64,000 nucleotides of DNA from Diaporthe sp. PMI_573 (GCA_021399435.1 JAJTUP010000005.1:1798001-1862000); one strand, 5' to 3'; shown: positions 34,558 through 46,801, numbered from the stretch's first letter. A program made the numbers and translations. Notes: generated from the sequence alone by a model not told the origin.

Positions 34558-36607
34558 CTTGTGGACCTGGGATCGATATAAGACTCCCAATTTGAGACGC
34601 GAGGACCCCCGTGTACTTTTTTTTGGGGGGGGGCAACGAAGAGTGAGGAAGAACAGCAGAAACTTTGCTGTTGACGAAAGGCAGAGAGGCCTGGGAAAAA
34701 TAGGTGGGAAGGGAGGGAATGGAAATTGAGATTAAGCTTTGCAGGCCACGTGAGCTGAAACTTGCACACGCCCGGGCCTCGGCAGCTGTAGTCCCTGAAG
34801 CTCAATGCGCGGTCATAGGAGCGGATTTACTTAAACCCTAGCCATTGATATTTTCTCTCGAGTGTTCGAGATCCACAGCGGGGTATGGTTCATCAGGCCC
34901 TCACTTATGGGCAACGATTGACTGTGGTGACGACGTGCGGCTCGAAAGGCTGGCATAGCGTAGCCGTGGGCCCACCATCACCCAGGCGAGCTTATCACGT
35001 CTATGGTCAAAGTCTGTTCCGGGTTTCAACTGTGACACATGACGCCCTGAAATATCACAACTCATTGTTGATCAATTATTTATGGCTAAGAGGAAGCTGT
35101 ATGCTCGCAACCATCTAAAATCTACCGCTTTAAAAAGTTATGCAACAAGTTTCATTATTTGTCTGTACAGCGTCCGAGTCGTGCTCGTAGTTGCCCCCAT
35201 GACGGAACAGAGGCTGCAGTAACTTAGCTCCCAGCCTTGGCCTCACCGAATCGCAATTCTCGAGGTTACTCTATGATCATGCTGCTCTTCCCCGGCGCCA
35301 ACCCGGACTATCAGCCCTCACTTGCAAATGCACGGTTTAATGCGGGCCGAGATCCTGTCGATCCCTATCTTTGCCAGGCGGGCAGCGGCGTTGTATATAA
35401 CCTTGACTGGAGACATTTTTATCCACCCGCATGCCGCCTAAGCCCGCCGTCTCCCAACCCACAGTGTATCTCCATTATGACGAGGAGCCAGTACGAAGTT
35501 CGGGTCCGATGGCTTCATAGCACCAAAACTTTTTGTAAGGTAGCGTTCCTGTGCCGGTATACCCCATGTTTTGATGCGGATGTGTTGCGATTTCTCAATG
35601 TGCTGTCTAGACAAGCCAGCCCTGCCTCCGTGTGCTGTAATAGCGGATACCCCTGGTCAAGGTATGCTGTGTGATGTTAGCAGACATGTCTTCGTCTCGT
35701 TAAAAATGGAAGCAGGCAGCCTCGTAATATATGAAGTTAATATGAACGCACCGAGCAAGGACAGAGATGGACTCGACACGATCCCGTACGCTAAAAATAG
35801 ATATGTTCAACACAACGAATTCGGTGCTTCACCGACAGCCGGGTATACGGTCTTCATTGCTTGAAGCTTCCGAGGCTTCCGAAGGCGAGTGCCACTTTAC
35901 TGGCTTGCGGAAGGTATGCCACAGGGGAGTCAGCAAAAGCTGAAGTATACTGATGATCTTCAGAGATGTCGAAGGGACAAAGCGCTAGGGTTACATCGGA
36001 GCCCTATACATGCGATTGGTGCATATGCGTACAACAATCAGAGACGCTTGTCGGCCGGAAAGGTCGGCAGAACTCAAAGACGGGAAACTCTGTTTACTGT
36101 GCTTCATTCGGTCACGCAGATGCTCGAGCGGCTGAGAGAACAAACCTTCCCACCGACACCTTTCCAAATCCCACGTCTAAATTCAGTGGCAGCAGCTTGA
36201 TAGACTTTCATCTGAACTGCTCAGGGTTGGCTGGACACGTCTTGTGGAGCAAAGGCGATGAGCTTTGCACCGCCGTCCTCTTCGCTGTAACCTCGTCGCA
36301 AATGAAGACGCCGGGGCCTTACAATCTTCGCCTCACACACATCTGCTTTCCAGCCGTCGTATTTGCGGCCGTCTCAGAAGTCGGCCGGTCCTGTAGAACC
36401 TCCTAGTATATGACCTGATCCTCCAAAGATAAATAGAGCGCTTCCCACCCATCCAAATGCCTAAAACTCGACACCCAAACCACCCATCGCTCAGGCAGAA
36501 TAATTATTACCCTTACCACAATCATCACCACAATCTCGCGCTCAGCATCATACACTATCTCAGACAACACAATACTGCCTCGACAAGTGCACTACACGAC
36601 ATCCATC
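34558..36607. other. Gene-poor spacer
   Basis: There is no supported gene in 2.05 kb. A T8G10 homopolymer junction lies at about 34617-34633 just upstream of the DUF7704-like gene. Frames of 70-150 codons around 35.2-36.4 kb show no domain and are interrupted between frames. The last 60 bases are an A/C-rich leader for the secreted peptide gene. Confidence 0.5.
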
Positions 36608-36901
36608 ATGCAAATCACCACAGTAGTGTCTATCATCTCGATGCTGTCTGCTGCATCCAGCCTGGCGGTCGAACGAAGGGCAGTCCAGGACGACTCGACC
36701 ATTTCGCCACGACAGTTCTGCAGTAACGACGGCGACTGCTTTGGCGGCGCCAACTGTTGCAGTGGGTCATGTCAACTCGGTAGCTGCCGCATGGACGGAA
36801 CTTGCGACGCGAGCAACGACTGCTACGGGGTCTGTGGCAACGATGCAAAGGCCGTCTGCGTGAATGCATATTGCCAGTGCTCTCCGGGGACATTCTGCTG
36901 A
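36608..36901 (+). CDS. Small secreted cysteine-rich peptide (effector candidate)
   Basis: A single exon encodes 97 residues. Residues 1-19 (MQITTVVSIISMLSAASSL) form a signal peptide, followed by AVERRAVQDD with an ERR site that could be a Kex2-like propeptide cleavage. The mature part holds 13 cysteines in about 60 residues, in a knottin- or EGF-like spacing (CSNDGDCFGGANCCSGSC, CRMDGTC, CYGVCGN, CQCSPGTFC). The odd count leaves one Cys unpaired or allows a dimer. I recognise no specific family. It lies 0.9 kb upstream of the GH35 gene and about 5 kb from the repeat island, a setting where plant-associated fungi often keep effector genes; a role in host interaction is inference. Confidence 0.8.
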   Translation: MQITTVVSIISMLSAASSLAVERRAVQDDSTISPRQFCSNDGDCFGGANCCSGSCQLGSCRMDGTCDASNDCYGVCGNDAKAVCVNAYCQCSPGTFC

Positions 36902-37821
36902 AAGGTTGCCGGCATTGGGAGGATGGCCCGCCGGAGTGGATTTAAGCAAGGCTCTGAGACGAGGCGCGAGTGATTTAGCCAACGTGTAATGAATGAGAAC
37001 CATAAAATCATCACAGCCGATACAATAAACCCCGTGGGCGTGTGGTGTCTCCAGATTCAGCTTGCTCAATAAACATAATCTAGAACCTCTGCATTGTGTT
37101 TGGTCCACAAGGAATGTGTTTGCAGCCGCTGCCTGGACTTCAGACTACATCCGTTGCGGCCAATTTAAACAATAACTACGCTGCTACCTGACGAATTCAG
37201 GCCTGCCGCACTTTTTCATAGCTACGAAAACGGGATAGAAGCAGGGCGCGGCAGTGCACTCCGGGACCGGGTCAGCGCAAGGTGCAGAGTGTCACTTGGT
37301 GGGACCTAAATATATTCTCTGTATGCAACTCGCATACCACGGCAGCACTGCTCGGGCAGACTTTAAAAATTTGAGCCCAACCACAATTGAGCAGTTTGAA
37401 TCGATATGGGCAGACACAGAGAACACCCCTTGACTTCTGGTGGCGAACTCGATGTGTGCTGGAGTGGCGGTCGGCAAATCTCGCCCTACTTGATTGCCGG
37501 TGCTCAACCCGCCCACTCGGGGCCCGCCTGCGACGCGGTCAGCTTGAAATCACCATAACGTAGCCCTATTCCATGGAGCCTTCCTGTATAGGCATCGTGC
37601 TGCAAGCGACGGGGGATCTAACCCCGAGTTCTGAACAATATCGCGGTACAATATGGCTGTGACCCCGTGATGTAACGTTGAGTACATGGCTGCGACGGGC
37701 AAGATGTAACCTGGCGGAGTGGGTACTTATCAAGCGGCTTGCTGCGCGCCTCCAAGTCTTTCAACGATTTGATCCCCAGGTACCCTCGTGATTACTTTCT
37801 CGCTGAGCTCGACCAGTCAGT
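36902..37821. other. Spacer between secreted peptide and GH35
   Basis: This 920-bp stretch is the 3' region of the small peptide gene and promoter region of GH35. No gene, strong TATA element or repeat is seen. Confidence 0.55.
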
Positions 37822-40461
37822 ATGAAGCTCGAATTTCTCACCACGTCGGCTCTTGTTGCTCTATTTCAACAAGCGCGGGCCTCGACCCCGCCGAGGTTGC
37901 CCACCGCAGCCGGGTCGTTCACATACAACAATAAGTCGTTCTTCCTTCATGGAGAGCCATTCACCATCATTGGGGGGCAGATGGACCCCCAGCGTATTCC
38001 CCCGGAGTACTGGAGGGACAGGCTGGCAAAAGCCAATGCTATGGGGTTGAATACCATATTTAGCTATGTGTACTGGAACTTGCTAGAACCTGAGCCTGGC
38101 GAGGTATGACGTTTCCGGTGATAGTCATGCCGATTCAGGTCTTGCTTTTAAGATCGCCCAGAAGAGTCTTGCTTGTGGTCGCAGGGCTTCCCTCTTCTCC
38201 GTGCAAAACTGGCTATGCGAGATAGTACACTGCCATGACCCTTTGCACGGGGCCTTTCTTGCAGTGCTTTTGATCGCTAACACCTGGTACCGCAGTGGCG
38301 CAGCAATGAACCCTCAAATGATATAGCCAGGTATTTCGAAATCGCTCAAGAGGAAGGATTGTCTGTGGTATTGCGCCCTGGGCCTTACATTTGTGGCGAG
38401 AGAGACTGGGGTGGCTTTCCGTCGTGGCTGAGCACTATTCCTGGGCTAACTGTGAGGACGTACAACGAGCCGTATCTGAACTACTCGACTAGATATTTGG
38501 AGCGTCTTGCTGCCGACCTGCAGCACCTACAGGTGACGAAGGGTGGTCCTTTACTCATGGTGCAGGTGGAGAATGAGGTCAGTGATGTCTGTCAGTTCCC
38601 TGCGAGTCTGGTCATGGACATTGCATTTGCAACGCATTGCCCATACGAGTGCTTCCGGGCAAGAATATTACAGAAAATCTCTTCTTCCAGGAACGGATGC
38701 TAAAAGGACTGGCTAGTACGGTTCTTACGGGTCGAATCACGAGTACACAGAGGCTCTAAGAGACGTTCTCCTGAAGAACTATGATGTTCCCTTGTATACG
38801 TATGTGGCACATAGGGATCGCGCTTCCCGGGGTTTCGACGATGTCCTAAATTGACAGATTCTTCACAGAAACGACGGAGGCGTTGAGTTCACATTGGTCG
38901 GAGGGAGTGTTCCTGGCGTAAGTGCCTCCTTCAGCCCTTTGAGACTATACATGTGTGCGTACAATTGCACCCAAGGCCCATACTATCCTTTTCGCTTTTT
39001 CTTTTTTTTTAAAAAAAAAATCTTATATTGCGGGCTGTGCTATATTCAGAGTCTGTTCCACTGCATTTCTCTTGCCAATTTGCAGTCTTGTGCTTCATCG
39101 GAAAACTCAAAATAATACAGGTACTCGCGGCGATCGATGGTGACCCTTCAAGCGGCTTCGCGGCTCGGGACAAGTACATAACAGACCCATCAAAACTGGG
39201 ACCGCTCCTCGACGGCGAATACTACACTCTTGCACCTGATATCTGGGGTTCAGAAAACCCACATAACGTTGCAAAGGACGACGACATTACACGATTTGCG
39301 AAAGATCTGGACTGGGTACTAGGAGCGAACAACTCCATCAGCTTATACGTGCGTGCTATATCCCTCCTCTACACATCTTCAGTACTTGTGCATCTCATTT
39401 AACTCCCGGAAGATGTTCCATGGGGGCACCAACTTCGCTCTGGGAAGCGGCTCTATCTGGAGAAACAAGACTAGTGCCTTCACTACAAGCTACGACTACG
39501 GCTCGCCTCTCGACGAGAGTGGGCGGACCACGGATTACTACTTCACACTGAGAGACACGATCAAGAAGTATTCAAATCGCAGCCTTTCTGAGGTCCCAGC
39601 CAATGTCCCGGTCCTGAGTATCCCGGAGATCCAGCTGGCCCCCCGAATGCAACTACTGGATACGACAGGCGCAAGCACATCGAGCGACCTCCCAACTACG
39701 ATGGAGGAGCTCGGCCAGGACTATGGCTTTGTGCTATATGAGCATAAGGTCACACAGGCCATGTCCGGTCTTTTGCAGCCCGGTGATCGCCCCAGGGATC
39801 GAGTCATCGTATATGTGAATGAAGCGCGCATCGGTGTCATTGATAGCATCTGTATGTCTAATCGCGCACTGTTTGTGTTGTTTGTCGTAGCTGACAGACC
39901 CAAGACCAGTTTCCGATGAATATCACATTGGACGTTAATCCAGGCGACACAGTCTCACTCTTGGTAGAGAACCTCGGGCGAGTGGACTACTGGTCGCTCG
40001 AAGCGTACACGTTTGATGGCCTGACTGATCCATACAAGGGCATTGTCGGAAATGTGACAATCGGGAATGTCACACTCAGGGGTTGGACAATGAAATCGTT
40101 CCCTTTGGGAGATGTCCCGCCCTTGGCGTTGAACACAAACAACTCGGGACTCGCAGCATCGCCAATTTTCTACTCTGGGGTTTTCAAGGTTCAGAACTAC
40201 TCCAACCCAGCAGAACTCGACACATTCATTGCAATCCCTAATGGTACAAAGGGCATGGTATGGGTCAATGGCTTCAACCTCGGAAGGTACTGGATTATCG
40301 GGCCCCAGCAATCACTTTACCTCCCAGGCACTGTTCTCAAAGCTGGACAGAACAACGATATTGTGGTACTCGAACTTGAGCCGGACCTAGACCGGCCGAT
40401 GTTTGCAAAAGGCGAAGCAGCTCGCACCTGGGGAAACAATCCTGATCCGGATTACATCTAG
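37822..40461 (+). CDS. Secreted GH35 beta-galactosidase
   Basis: Seven exons join in frame to 639 residues: 37822-38103, 38296-38577, 38717-38799, 38869-38917, 39121-39348, 39413-39851 and 39905-40461, all with GT-AG borders. The enzyme is a retaining beta-galactosidase of the GLB1-like layout. Residues 1-21 (MKLEFLTTSALVALFQQARAS) form a signal peptide. The barrel has GGQMDPQRIPPEYWRDRL, LRPGPYICGERDWGGFPSWL and the acid/base Glu188 at the exon 2-3 joint (VQVENE|YGSYG). The likely nucleophile is Glu265 in DGEYYTLAPDIWG, where relatives usually have a Gly-Trp after the Tyr. FHGGTNFALGSG and the C-terminal jelly-roll segment GMVWVNGFNLGRYWIIGPQQ are present. Introns 1, 2 and 4 (192, 139 and 203 nt) are longer than elsewhere in the window. 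It may act with GH42 and CE12 on pectic galactan side chains. Confidence 0.9.
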
Positions 40462-42175
40462 GCTGTCTCTTATTAGCTGAGTTGAATTCGGGACGACTGG
40501 GGCTGACGCTCTTCGTGAAGCGCCGTAGAACGCTATAAGTAACAGACCGAGCAGTAGATGAGTCAACGTTATTCTGTCTGGGTTCTTGGAGAGCCCCTCC
40601 TAGGTTACGACAGCCTCACTTATGGCCTCATCTGGGTCACACTCGCGCCCTGTTGTCGTTACCACTGCTGCGGGGTTGCGGCACATCCTCGACTGTGTGA
40701 TGCGCTTATACATGAATGATATGGCATTTCCTGGCACTCTTGGGCCAACGAAGCTGTTCCTCCTATGTTGTTAGAGCCTACTTAGATAGTCTATGCGGGT
40801 GATTAGCTTTAATTACCTACAACTTTAACCCCTGCCTAATACTTGCGACTGTCCGGGAATACCTGTAACAACAATTTACAGATACTGGCATGCTTTTTTC
40901 CGGTTTCAAAAAGTTGCAGATAATACTGAAGCAGTCTTCGGTTCTGAGTATGGCAGTTTGGATGAATACAAAGACGATATTCCTACGATCGAGTCCCTCG
41001 GGCTGGATTAAGGAACCTCTTAGAGGTTACTGAACGACTTGGGTAGACCAAGATGAAGCGCTCTCATGGTGTCAGAGGAGAGGGTTGCGAGCCAGTCCCG
41101 TGCTCACTTGCAGCCTTGCAGCCTTGCTGCACCAAAGCCTACATCCTATTTTGGTCCGGGACAAGGCAAACTGTGACTCCTCGGAGATGGCTCCACATGG
41201 GCATGTTGAAGACTCTGAAATTATAACCTCACAACGTAGAGATCAATCCTGATGAAAAAGGTGCTTTGCTCCATGGAGCAATTGAGCTTTCCTGGAGAGT
41301 ATATATGTTTTACTTGTACGCTAGCTGTTCCGGGGGATTTGAGAGGCAACTTCGCTCTTTGTGGTACTCTATATTGATGAAGAGATAATATCTTGCGAAA
41401 CAAGTTTTTGTAGACGGTGTAGCCGCTTGAGCACAACATGCCTCTTGTTATGTAATCCAAAGTCTAGACGTCAGAATATCTGTCACCTTAAGAACTCCCA
41501 TGGAAGGTGACCTTTTCCTTTACACGTAGGTACATTCATGCAATGGGATCCAAATTGCGCTTGAGCATGCCACTGTGAGGTGTGCCTCTCTCTACTCCCG
41601 GGTTGTGTCACCAGATGGCAGATTAACATAGGGTCATCAGAATTGAGCCGGCCACATAATTATTGCGTACTTTCCTCTCCTCATAAGCACCTGGCTGGCA
41701 CACTGACGACTCGACTGCACTACGCCAGGATCACTCATTCGGTTCACGCTGCATTGTGTGTCGCTCCCAGTCACCGATAGATCCCCGTCCTCTTTTATCT
41801 GGTGCATGGTGCAGTGCTGGCCTGCTTGGACTCAGCCACGATCTATCGGGCAGTTGGACATGGCATTCGTGCATGATTGCACTGATGGCGAGACTACTAG
41901 ATATACCGGACTGCGTCATTCACGCATGTACCGCAGGGTTATGCCGCCTGTATATTTTTTCTCAACTGACTGTTGTATTCCAATATATATACTATTTGTA
42001 TTCTTTAAGTTCCTCTACTAAGCTGGAACAATAATAAGTGTCCTATAAAGACAAAAAACAATGTATCTTATCAATAATAATAGTAATATTTACTATATAA
42101 AGCTTTAAATAGTAATTTTCTATTCTATTTCTACAAACTAGTATTCTGTTAGATATTACTACTTTATATAATTAA
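40462..42175. other. Spacer and transition into the AT-rich island
   Basis: No gene is seen. Composition is normal to about 41.95 kb and then becomes strongly AT-rich (runs such as TATATATACTATTTG), marking the border of the repeat island. Confidence 0.6.
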
Positions 42176-42261
42176 GGTCCCGTAGTACATTAATCAACAC
42201 ACTAGGCTGCCTCGCTATAGAAATATAGGAGGCACGGGTTTAACTCCCGCTAGAACCACCA
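42176..42261 (+). pseudogene. Possible degenerate tRNA-like relic
   Basis: The stretch starts GGTCCCGTAG and ends CCCGCTAGAACCACCA. It contains a B-box-like GGTTTAACTCC and a TGCCTC/GAGGCA hairpin, then CCA and AT-rich sequence. The mismatches are of the C-to-T or G-to-A kind expected from RIP. I could not fold a convincing anticodon arm, so this may be a decayed tRNA-derived SINE head or chance. Confidence 0.3.
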
Positions 42262-42431
42262 ACCACACAATATTTTTAAATATATCGCCATCGGCAATGT
42301 GTTCTAGCTTCTGTGCCAGGGCTTGGCGGCATACCATACTGTATATTACTCTTACGGGTTATTTTTAAGTACGCTATATAGTGTTGGATATAAAAATATA
42401 TTGTTAAAATAAGTATAAACTCTTTTACATA

Positions 42432-42904
42432 TATAATGATCAAGGTTTCCTGGGTCCTCTAAACCGTAGATTGGGGTTTATGTCTAAGATACGTAACAAG
42501 GCGGTTGATTAAGCAATGAGGTTTCTAACAATAATCACAAGCTAATGAAAGCTATTTAGGGTAAATACTTAGATTAACTACTAAAAAGCTGTCCATATTA
42601 TCTAGCTATCTGGTAACAAGTATATCCTTATATGTCCATCTCTTTAGTAAGGCTCGCTAGGAGCACTAGTCGCTTCTAGCGATCTAGTATAGAAGAGCAT
42701 TTAGAGCGCTAGTCGCTCCTAGCACTCTATAGTGTTAGATCGCTAGGATCAATTATTACTCTAATTAATCTACCTTATCTAATTAGTGATTATGTAACCT
42801 GTGTCTTGGTCCCTTGTACCGTTTGTTTGGCTAGTATGCTAGCCTAGTAGGGTTGTTTCTTTATAGAACCAACTGTTAGTTCTATTTCTATTAGGGTTAT
42901 GATA
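42432..42904 (-). repeat. Family A LTR no. 1 (3' LTR of outer element)
   Basis: This 473-bp LTR starts TATAATGATCAAGG on the plus strand and ends GTTATGATA (ancestral TG...CA ends, mutated). It is directly followed by TTATTCCCCTCC, which on the minus strand is the polypurine tract next to a 3' LTR. The same LTR recurs at 44633, 58996, 63467 and inverted at 62201. Confidence 0.88.
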
Positions 42905-43044
42905 TTATTCCCCTCCTTCTTTACATCTTTGTCTCTAAAGATTTGAGTAAGTTTCTTATCCTATTTCCTTTATGTTTTCTATGCTTCCTTTCTTTGCGTA
43001 TTTCTATTCCTGCTATATTGTTGTATATTACCTAAGGTCGGGTT

Positions 43045-43675
43045 GAAAAGACTTAAAAGAAGTCTAATAAATAAGCTGCCCTTGCTAACCTTATTAACTA
43101 AAAAGGTATTGTTTTTAAGACTATGCCTTGTTTTTATTATTTTAAGGTAAATCGCGCCTACTGTTTTGCCCCTAAGTCCTTATAGTATAGTAAGTATATT
43201 TGTTCTAGGAAGTCTTATAATAGAAATAATATAGCTATTTCCTATAGGTTTCTTTTATTTTCTATTTAGGTTTTCTTACTAACTTCTATAGTAAAATACT
43301 TATTATTTAAGTAAAAGTATTTAGAAAAGAAAGAAATTAATGCTAAGAAAGAGTTATTCTTACTTTAGACAAAGCTACAGACCACTATAGGCCGCTTAGC
43401 CTATTTATGCTACTAAAAGCATCAAGCCAAGAAGTAATTTTTTAAGTTATTTTATTATAGTATCTAATTATTAGATAAGGAAGACACCGAGTTAGAGTAT
43501 CATTATTAGGAGAAAGAGGCTTAGGTTACTACTAATATACGGTCCTTTAGAGCTACGGGAATCTCTAATTAGTATTTCTTGGGTTTAGATCTAGATAGTC
43601 TAGGGGTCCCTGCTGATTTTCTTGTTAACCTTAAAAGTCTTATAGTACCTATTAGCAATTTGTCAGGTTCTTAAG
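43045..43675 (+). pseudogene. Antisense Zn2Cys6-like ORF relic, outer A copy
   Basis: On the plus strand, opposite to gag-pol, a degraded frame runs between the 3' LTR and the chromodomain region. After KTMPC (ATG at 43123) several cysteines of the parallel copy at 45.3 kb appear here as Tyr or are otherwise changed (FYYFKVNRAYC), as expected from G-to-A or C-to-T change. Downstream are KDTELEYHY and LDLDSLGVPADFLVN blocks shared with the inner copy. It is a non-functional relic; the function of the ancestral protein is unknown. Confidence 0.55.
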
Positions 43676-44632
43676 GAGTTTCTAGGTATTATCTTTATTG
43701 TTATAATCCTTTTATTTAACCAGGTATTTAGTGTCGGCATTATATATTCTAGAATTAAGAATCTTTTCTATTTTCCATTCTTTTTTATTATTATCGAGTT
43801 TAATCTGTGTTTTAAACTATATATAGGCTGGTGCTAGTTTTAAGAGTAATATATAGAAGACTAGGTATATTTATATTTTTGTTAGTAATAAAAGCCTAAA
43901 GTTGATATTTAATAGTTTCTTTTTAATCTTAAATAGTCTAATCTTCTTATAGTCTAGTTTTTCGTTTAGTTATTTAGTTTTAATGTTTTTACAAAATAGG
44001 TAGACTTTATCCTCCTCCTCTAAGGTTAGTCTCTTCAACCTTTTTTTATTAGTGTAGGTTATTATTTATTTCTATATAAAGAGTAGTTCTTACCAAAGCT
44101 TCTTCTAAAGGTTTCAAATTTTAATCACCTTTTCTATAACTAATTATACTTCTAGCCTAGAGATTAGTTCTATATAGGCTTCTAGTTTATAGCTATAGTT
44201 TGTATAAAAGGGTAAGACCTTTATAATACCTATATCTATACTATTATAGGCAAACTATACTATAGGTAATAACTATACCTAGTTGTTTTGTTTATAATTA
44301 ATATAACTATAAAAATACTATTCTAGAATCTAGTTTAATCTTTTAGTTTACCCATCTATCTAGAGGTAGAAAGCTATAGATAGCTTTAACTTTATACTAA
44401 GTTATCTTATAAATAATTACTAAAAGTTAGAGGTAAATACTATTTCTCTATTTAATACTATTTCCTATAGTGTACTATAGTTACTAATAATTATTTATAG
44501 AAAGGTATATGCAAGATTGTCTACATTATTTACTTTCTTATATAGTAGAAAATAGAAGTACCTTGTAAATCTATTAATAATAACTAGGATGCTGTCATAC
44601 TAGGCTCCTGTCATTAGTTTCTTTAAGAGTGG

Positions 44633-45105
44633 TGTAATGATTAAGGTTTCCTGGGTCTTCTAAACTATGGATTGGGGTTTATGTCCAAGATACATAACAA
44701 GGCGGTTGATTAAGCAATAGGGTTTCTAATAATAATCACAAGCTAATAAAAGCTATTCAGGGTAAATACTTAGATTAACTACTAAAAAGCTGTCCATCCT
44801 ATCTAGCTATCTAGTAATAAGTGTATTCTTATATATCTATCTCTTTAGTAAGGCTTGCTAGGAGTACTAGTTACTCCTGGCGATCTAGTATAGGGGAGCG
44901 TTAGGAGCGCTAGTTGTTCTTATTACTCCTTGGTATTGGATTACTAGGATCAATTATTACTCTAATTAATCCATCTTATCTAATTAGTAATCACGTAACC
45001 TTTAGCTTAGTCCCTTATGTTGTTTATTTAGCCAGTATACTAGCCTAGTAGGGTTGTTCCTTTGTAGAACTAACCGTTAGTCCTATTTCTATTAGGGTTG
45101 TAACA
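44633..45105 (-). repeat. Family A LTR no. 2 (3' LTR of inner element)
   Basis: This 473-bp LTR has preserved ends: TGTAATGATTAAGG at 44633 and GGGTTGTAACA at 45105. The polypurine tract (minus strand of TTATTCCCCTCC) follows directly. Confidence 0.92.
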
Positions 45106-45249
45106 TTATTCCCCTCCTTTATACTTCTTTATCCCTAAAGATTTAAGTAAGTTTCTTATCTTGTTTCCTTCATATCCTTATATATCTTTTCTTCTATTTT
45201 ATCCTATCCTTTCTACTATGTCATTATGCGTTACCTGAGGTTAGGTTAA

Positions 45250-45890
45250 AAAGACTTATATTAAAAAGTTAGAGGAACAAGCTACCCTTACTAACCTCAT
45301 TAACTAGAAAGGTGTTATATTTAAAACTATACCCTATTCTCATTGTTTTAAAGTAAATTATACATGTCGTGTTACCCCTGAGTCCTCGTGTTGTAGCGAG
45401 TACGTTCGCGCTGGGAAGTTCTGTGATAAAAACAATATAGCTACTTCTTATGGGTTTCTTTTTCCATTTCCTTAGTTTCTTTCTTTTGCTGACTTGTTAT
45501 AGTAAAATATCTGTTATCTGAACAGGAGCGTCTAGAGAAAGAAGAGATTGATGCCAAGGAGGAGTTATTCCTGCTTTAAATAAAGTTGTAGACTGCTGTA
45601 GGTTGCTTAGCCTACTTACGTCGCTAAAAACATTAAGCTAAGGAGCAGTCTTCCAAGTTATTCCGTCGTGGTATCCAGTCGTTGGATAAGGAGGATACTG
45701 AGTTAGAGTATCGTCATTAGGAGGAGGAGGCTCGGGTTACTACTAATGTATAGTCTTTTAAAACTACAGGGATTTCTAATTAGCATTCCTTAGGTCTAGA
45801 TCTAGATGGTCTAGGGGTTCCTGCTGATTTTCTTATTAACCTTGAAAGTCCTATAATACCCGTTAGTAATTTATTAAGTTTTTGAGGGGT
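45250..45890 (+). pseudogene. Antisense Zn2Cys6-like ORF relic, inner A copy
   Basis: A frame on the plus strand, antisense to gag-pol and beside the 3' LTR, shows SHCFKVNYTCRVTPESS then CSEYVRAGKFCDKN. Allowing for two Cys-to-Tyr changes, the spacing is C-x2-C-x6-C-x8-C-x2-C-x6-C, which fits a fungal Zn(II)2Cys6 binuclear cluster. Later blocks are rich in Glu, Lys and Leu (ERLEKEEIDAKEELF-like) and end in LDLDGLGVPADFLIN. Stops interrupt it. Such Cys-rich hypothetical ORFs are frequent in fungal repeat regions; a function has not been established to my knowledge. Confidence 0.6.
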
Positions 45891-46267
45891 TCCTATATGT
45901 TGTCTTTATTATTGTAGTTTTTCCATTTAACCAGGTATTTAGTATTAGCGTTATAAGTTTTAGAATTCAAAATTTTCTCGACTTCCTACTCTTTTTTATT
46001 ATTTTTAAGTTTAATCTATGTTTTAAGTTATATATTAGCTAGTACTAGTTCTAAAAGTAATATATAAAAGACTAGGTATATCTATATCTTAGTTAATAAT
46101 AAGAATCTAAAGTTAGTATCTAAAAGTTTCTTTTTAATTTTAAATAGTCTAATCTTTTTATAGTCTAGTTTATCATTTAGTTACTTAGTTTTGATATTTT
46201 TCTAGAGTAGGTAGACTTTATCCTCCTCCTTTAAGGTTAATCTCTTTAACCTTTTCTTATTAGTATA

Positions 46268-46801
46268 TCTAAAGGTTGGTGGATCAAATGGGAGTCAGGT
46301 AGCAGTAGGGTGCACTGAGGTCTTGTTGGGACGCTTGAGAATGGTTTGGACAACTTTGTATTGAATTCGAGTGGGCTTCTGTCAGCCCTCCTCACAGTCC
46401 CTCCGACATCGTCTCAACCCTGGGCACGCTGTGGTTGGCTCTGGTGCGCAGATAGGGAGGCTGGAAAATTCGGCCCTCGGACCCACTATCTTTGGCTTTA
46501 AATAACCAGCCAACCCTAACCCTGACAGTAACCAAACTAAATACAGATAAACTTTAGAAATCAGGCTATCTAATGAACTAGGTTACATGCTTTTTGGGTA
46601 AGAAATAAGGGGAATGCAGAGGTACAAAGTTAGGGTCTTACAATAGCCCAAAAAATCGACTCACGGCCACCAAACTCATCTGCCGGCGCGCACGCCACAT
46701 AGGCACTTAGCCGAAAAAATGCCAAGTCTAGGGTAACTCCCTACGTGAAGTCTAGGGTAACCCCTTACGTGCAGCGCCCACACAAGCGTTTCCGTTTAAC
46801 A
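46268..46801 (-). mobile_element. Family B unit no. 1 (solo LTR or small non-autonomous element)
   Basis: A 534-bp unit in the minus orientation, starting TCTAAAGGTTGG and ending CCGTTTAACA, is flanked by the 5-bp duplication GTATA (46263-46267, 46802-46806). Its base composition is balanced, unlike the AT-rich A element around it. There is no terminal inverted repeat and no ORF of note. In its own direction it starts TGTTAAACGG, which with the 5-bp duplication suggests a solo LTR. Confidence 0.85.
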
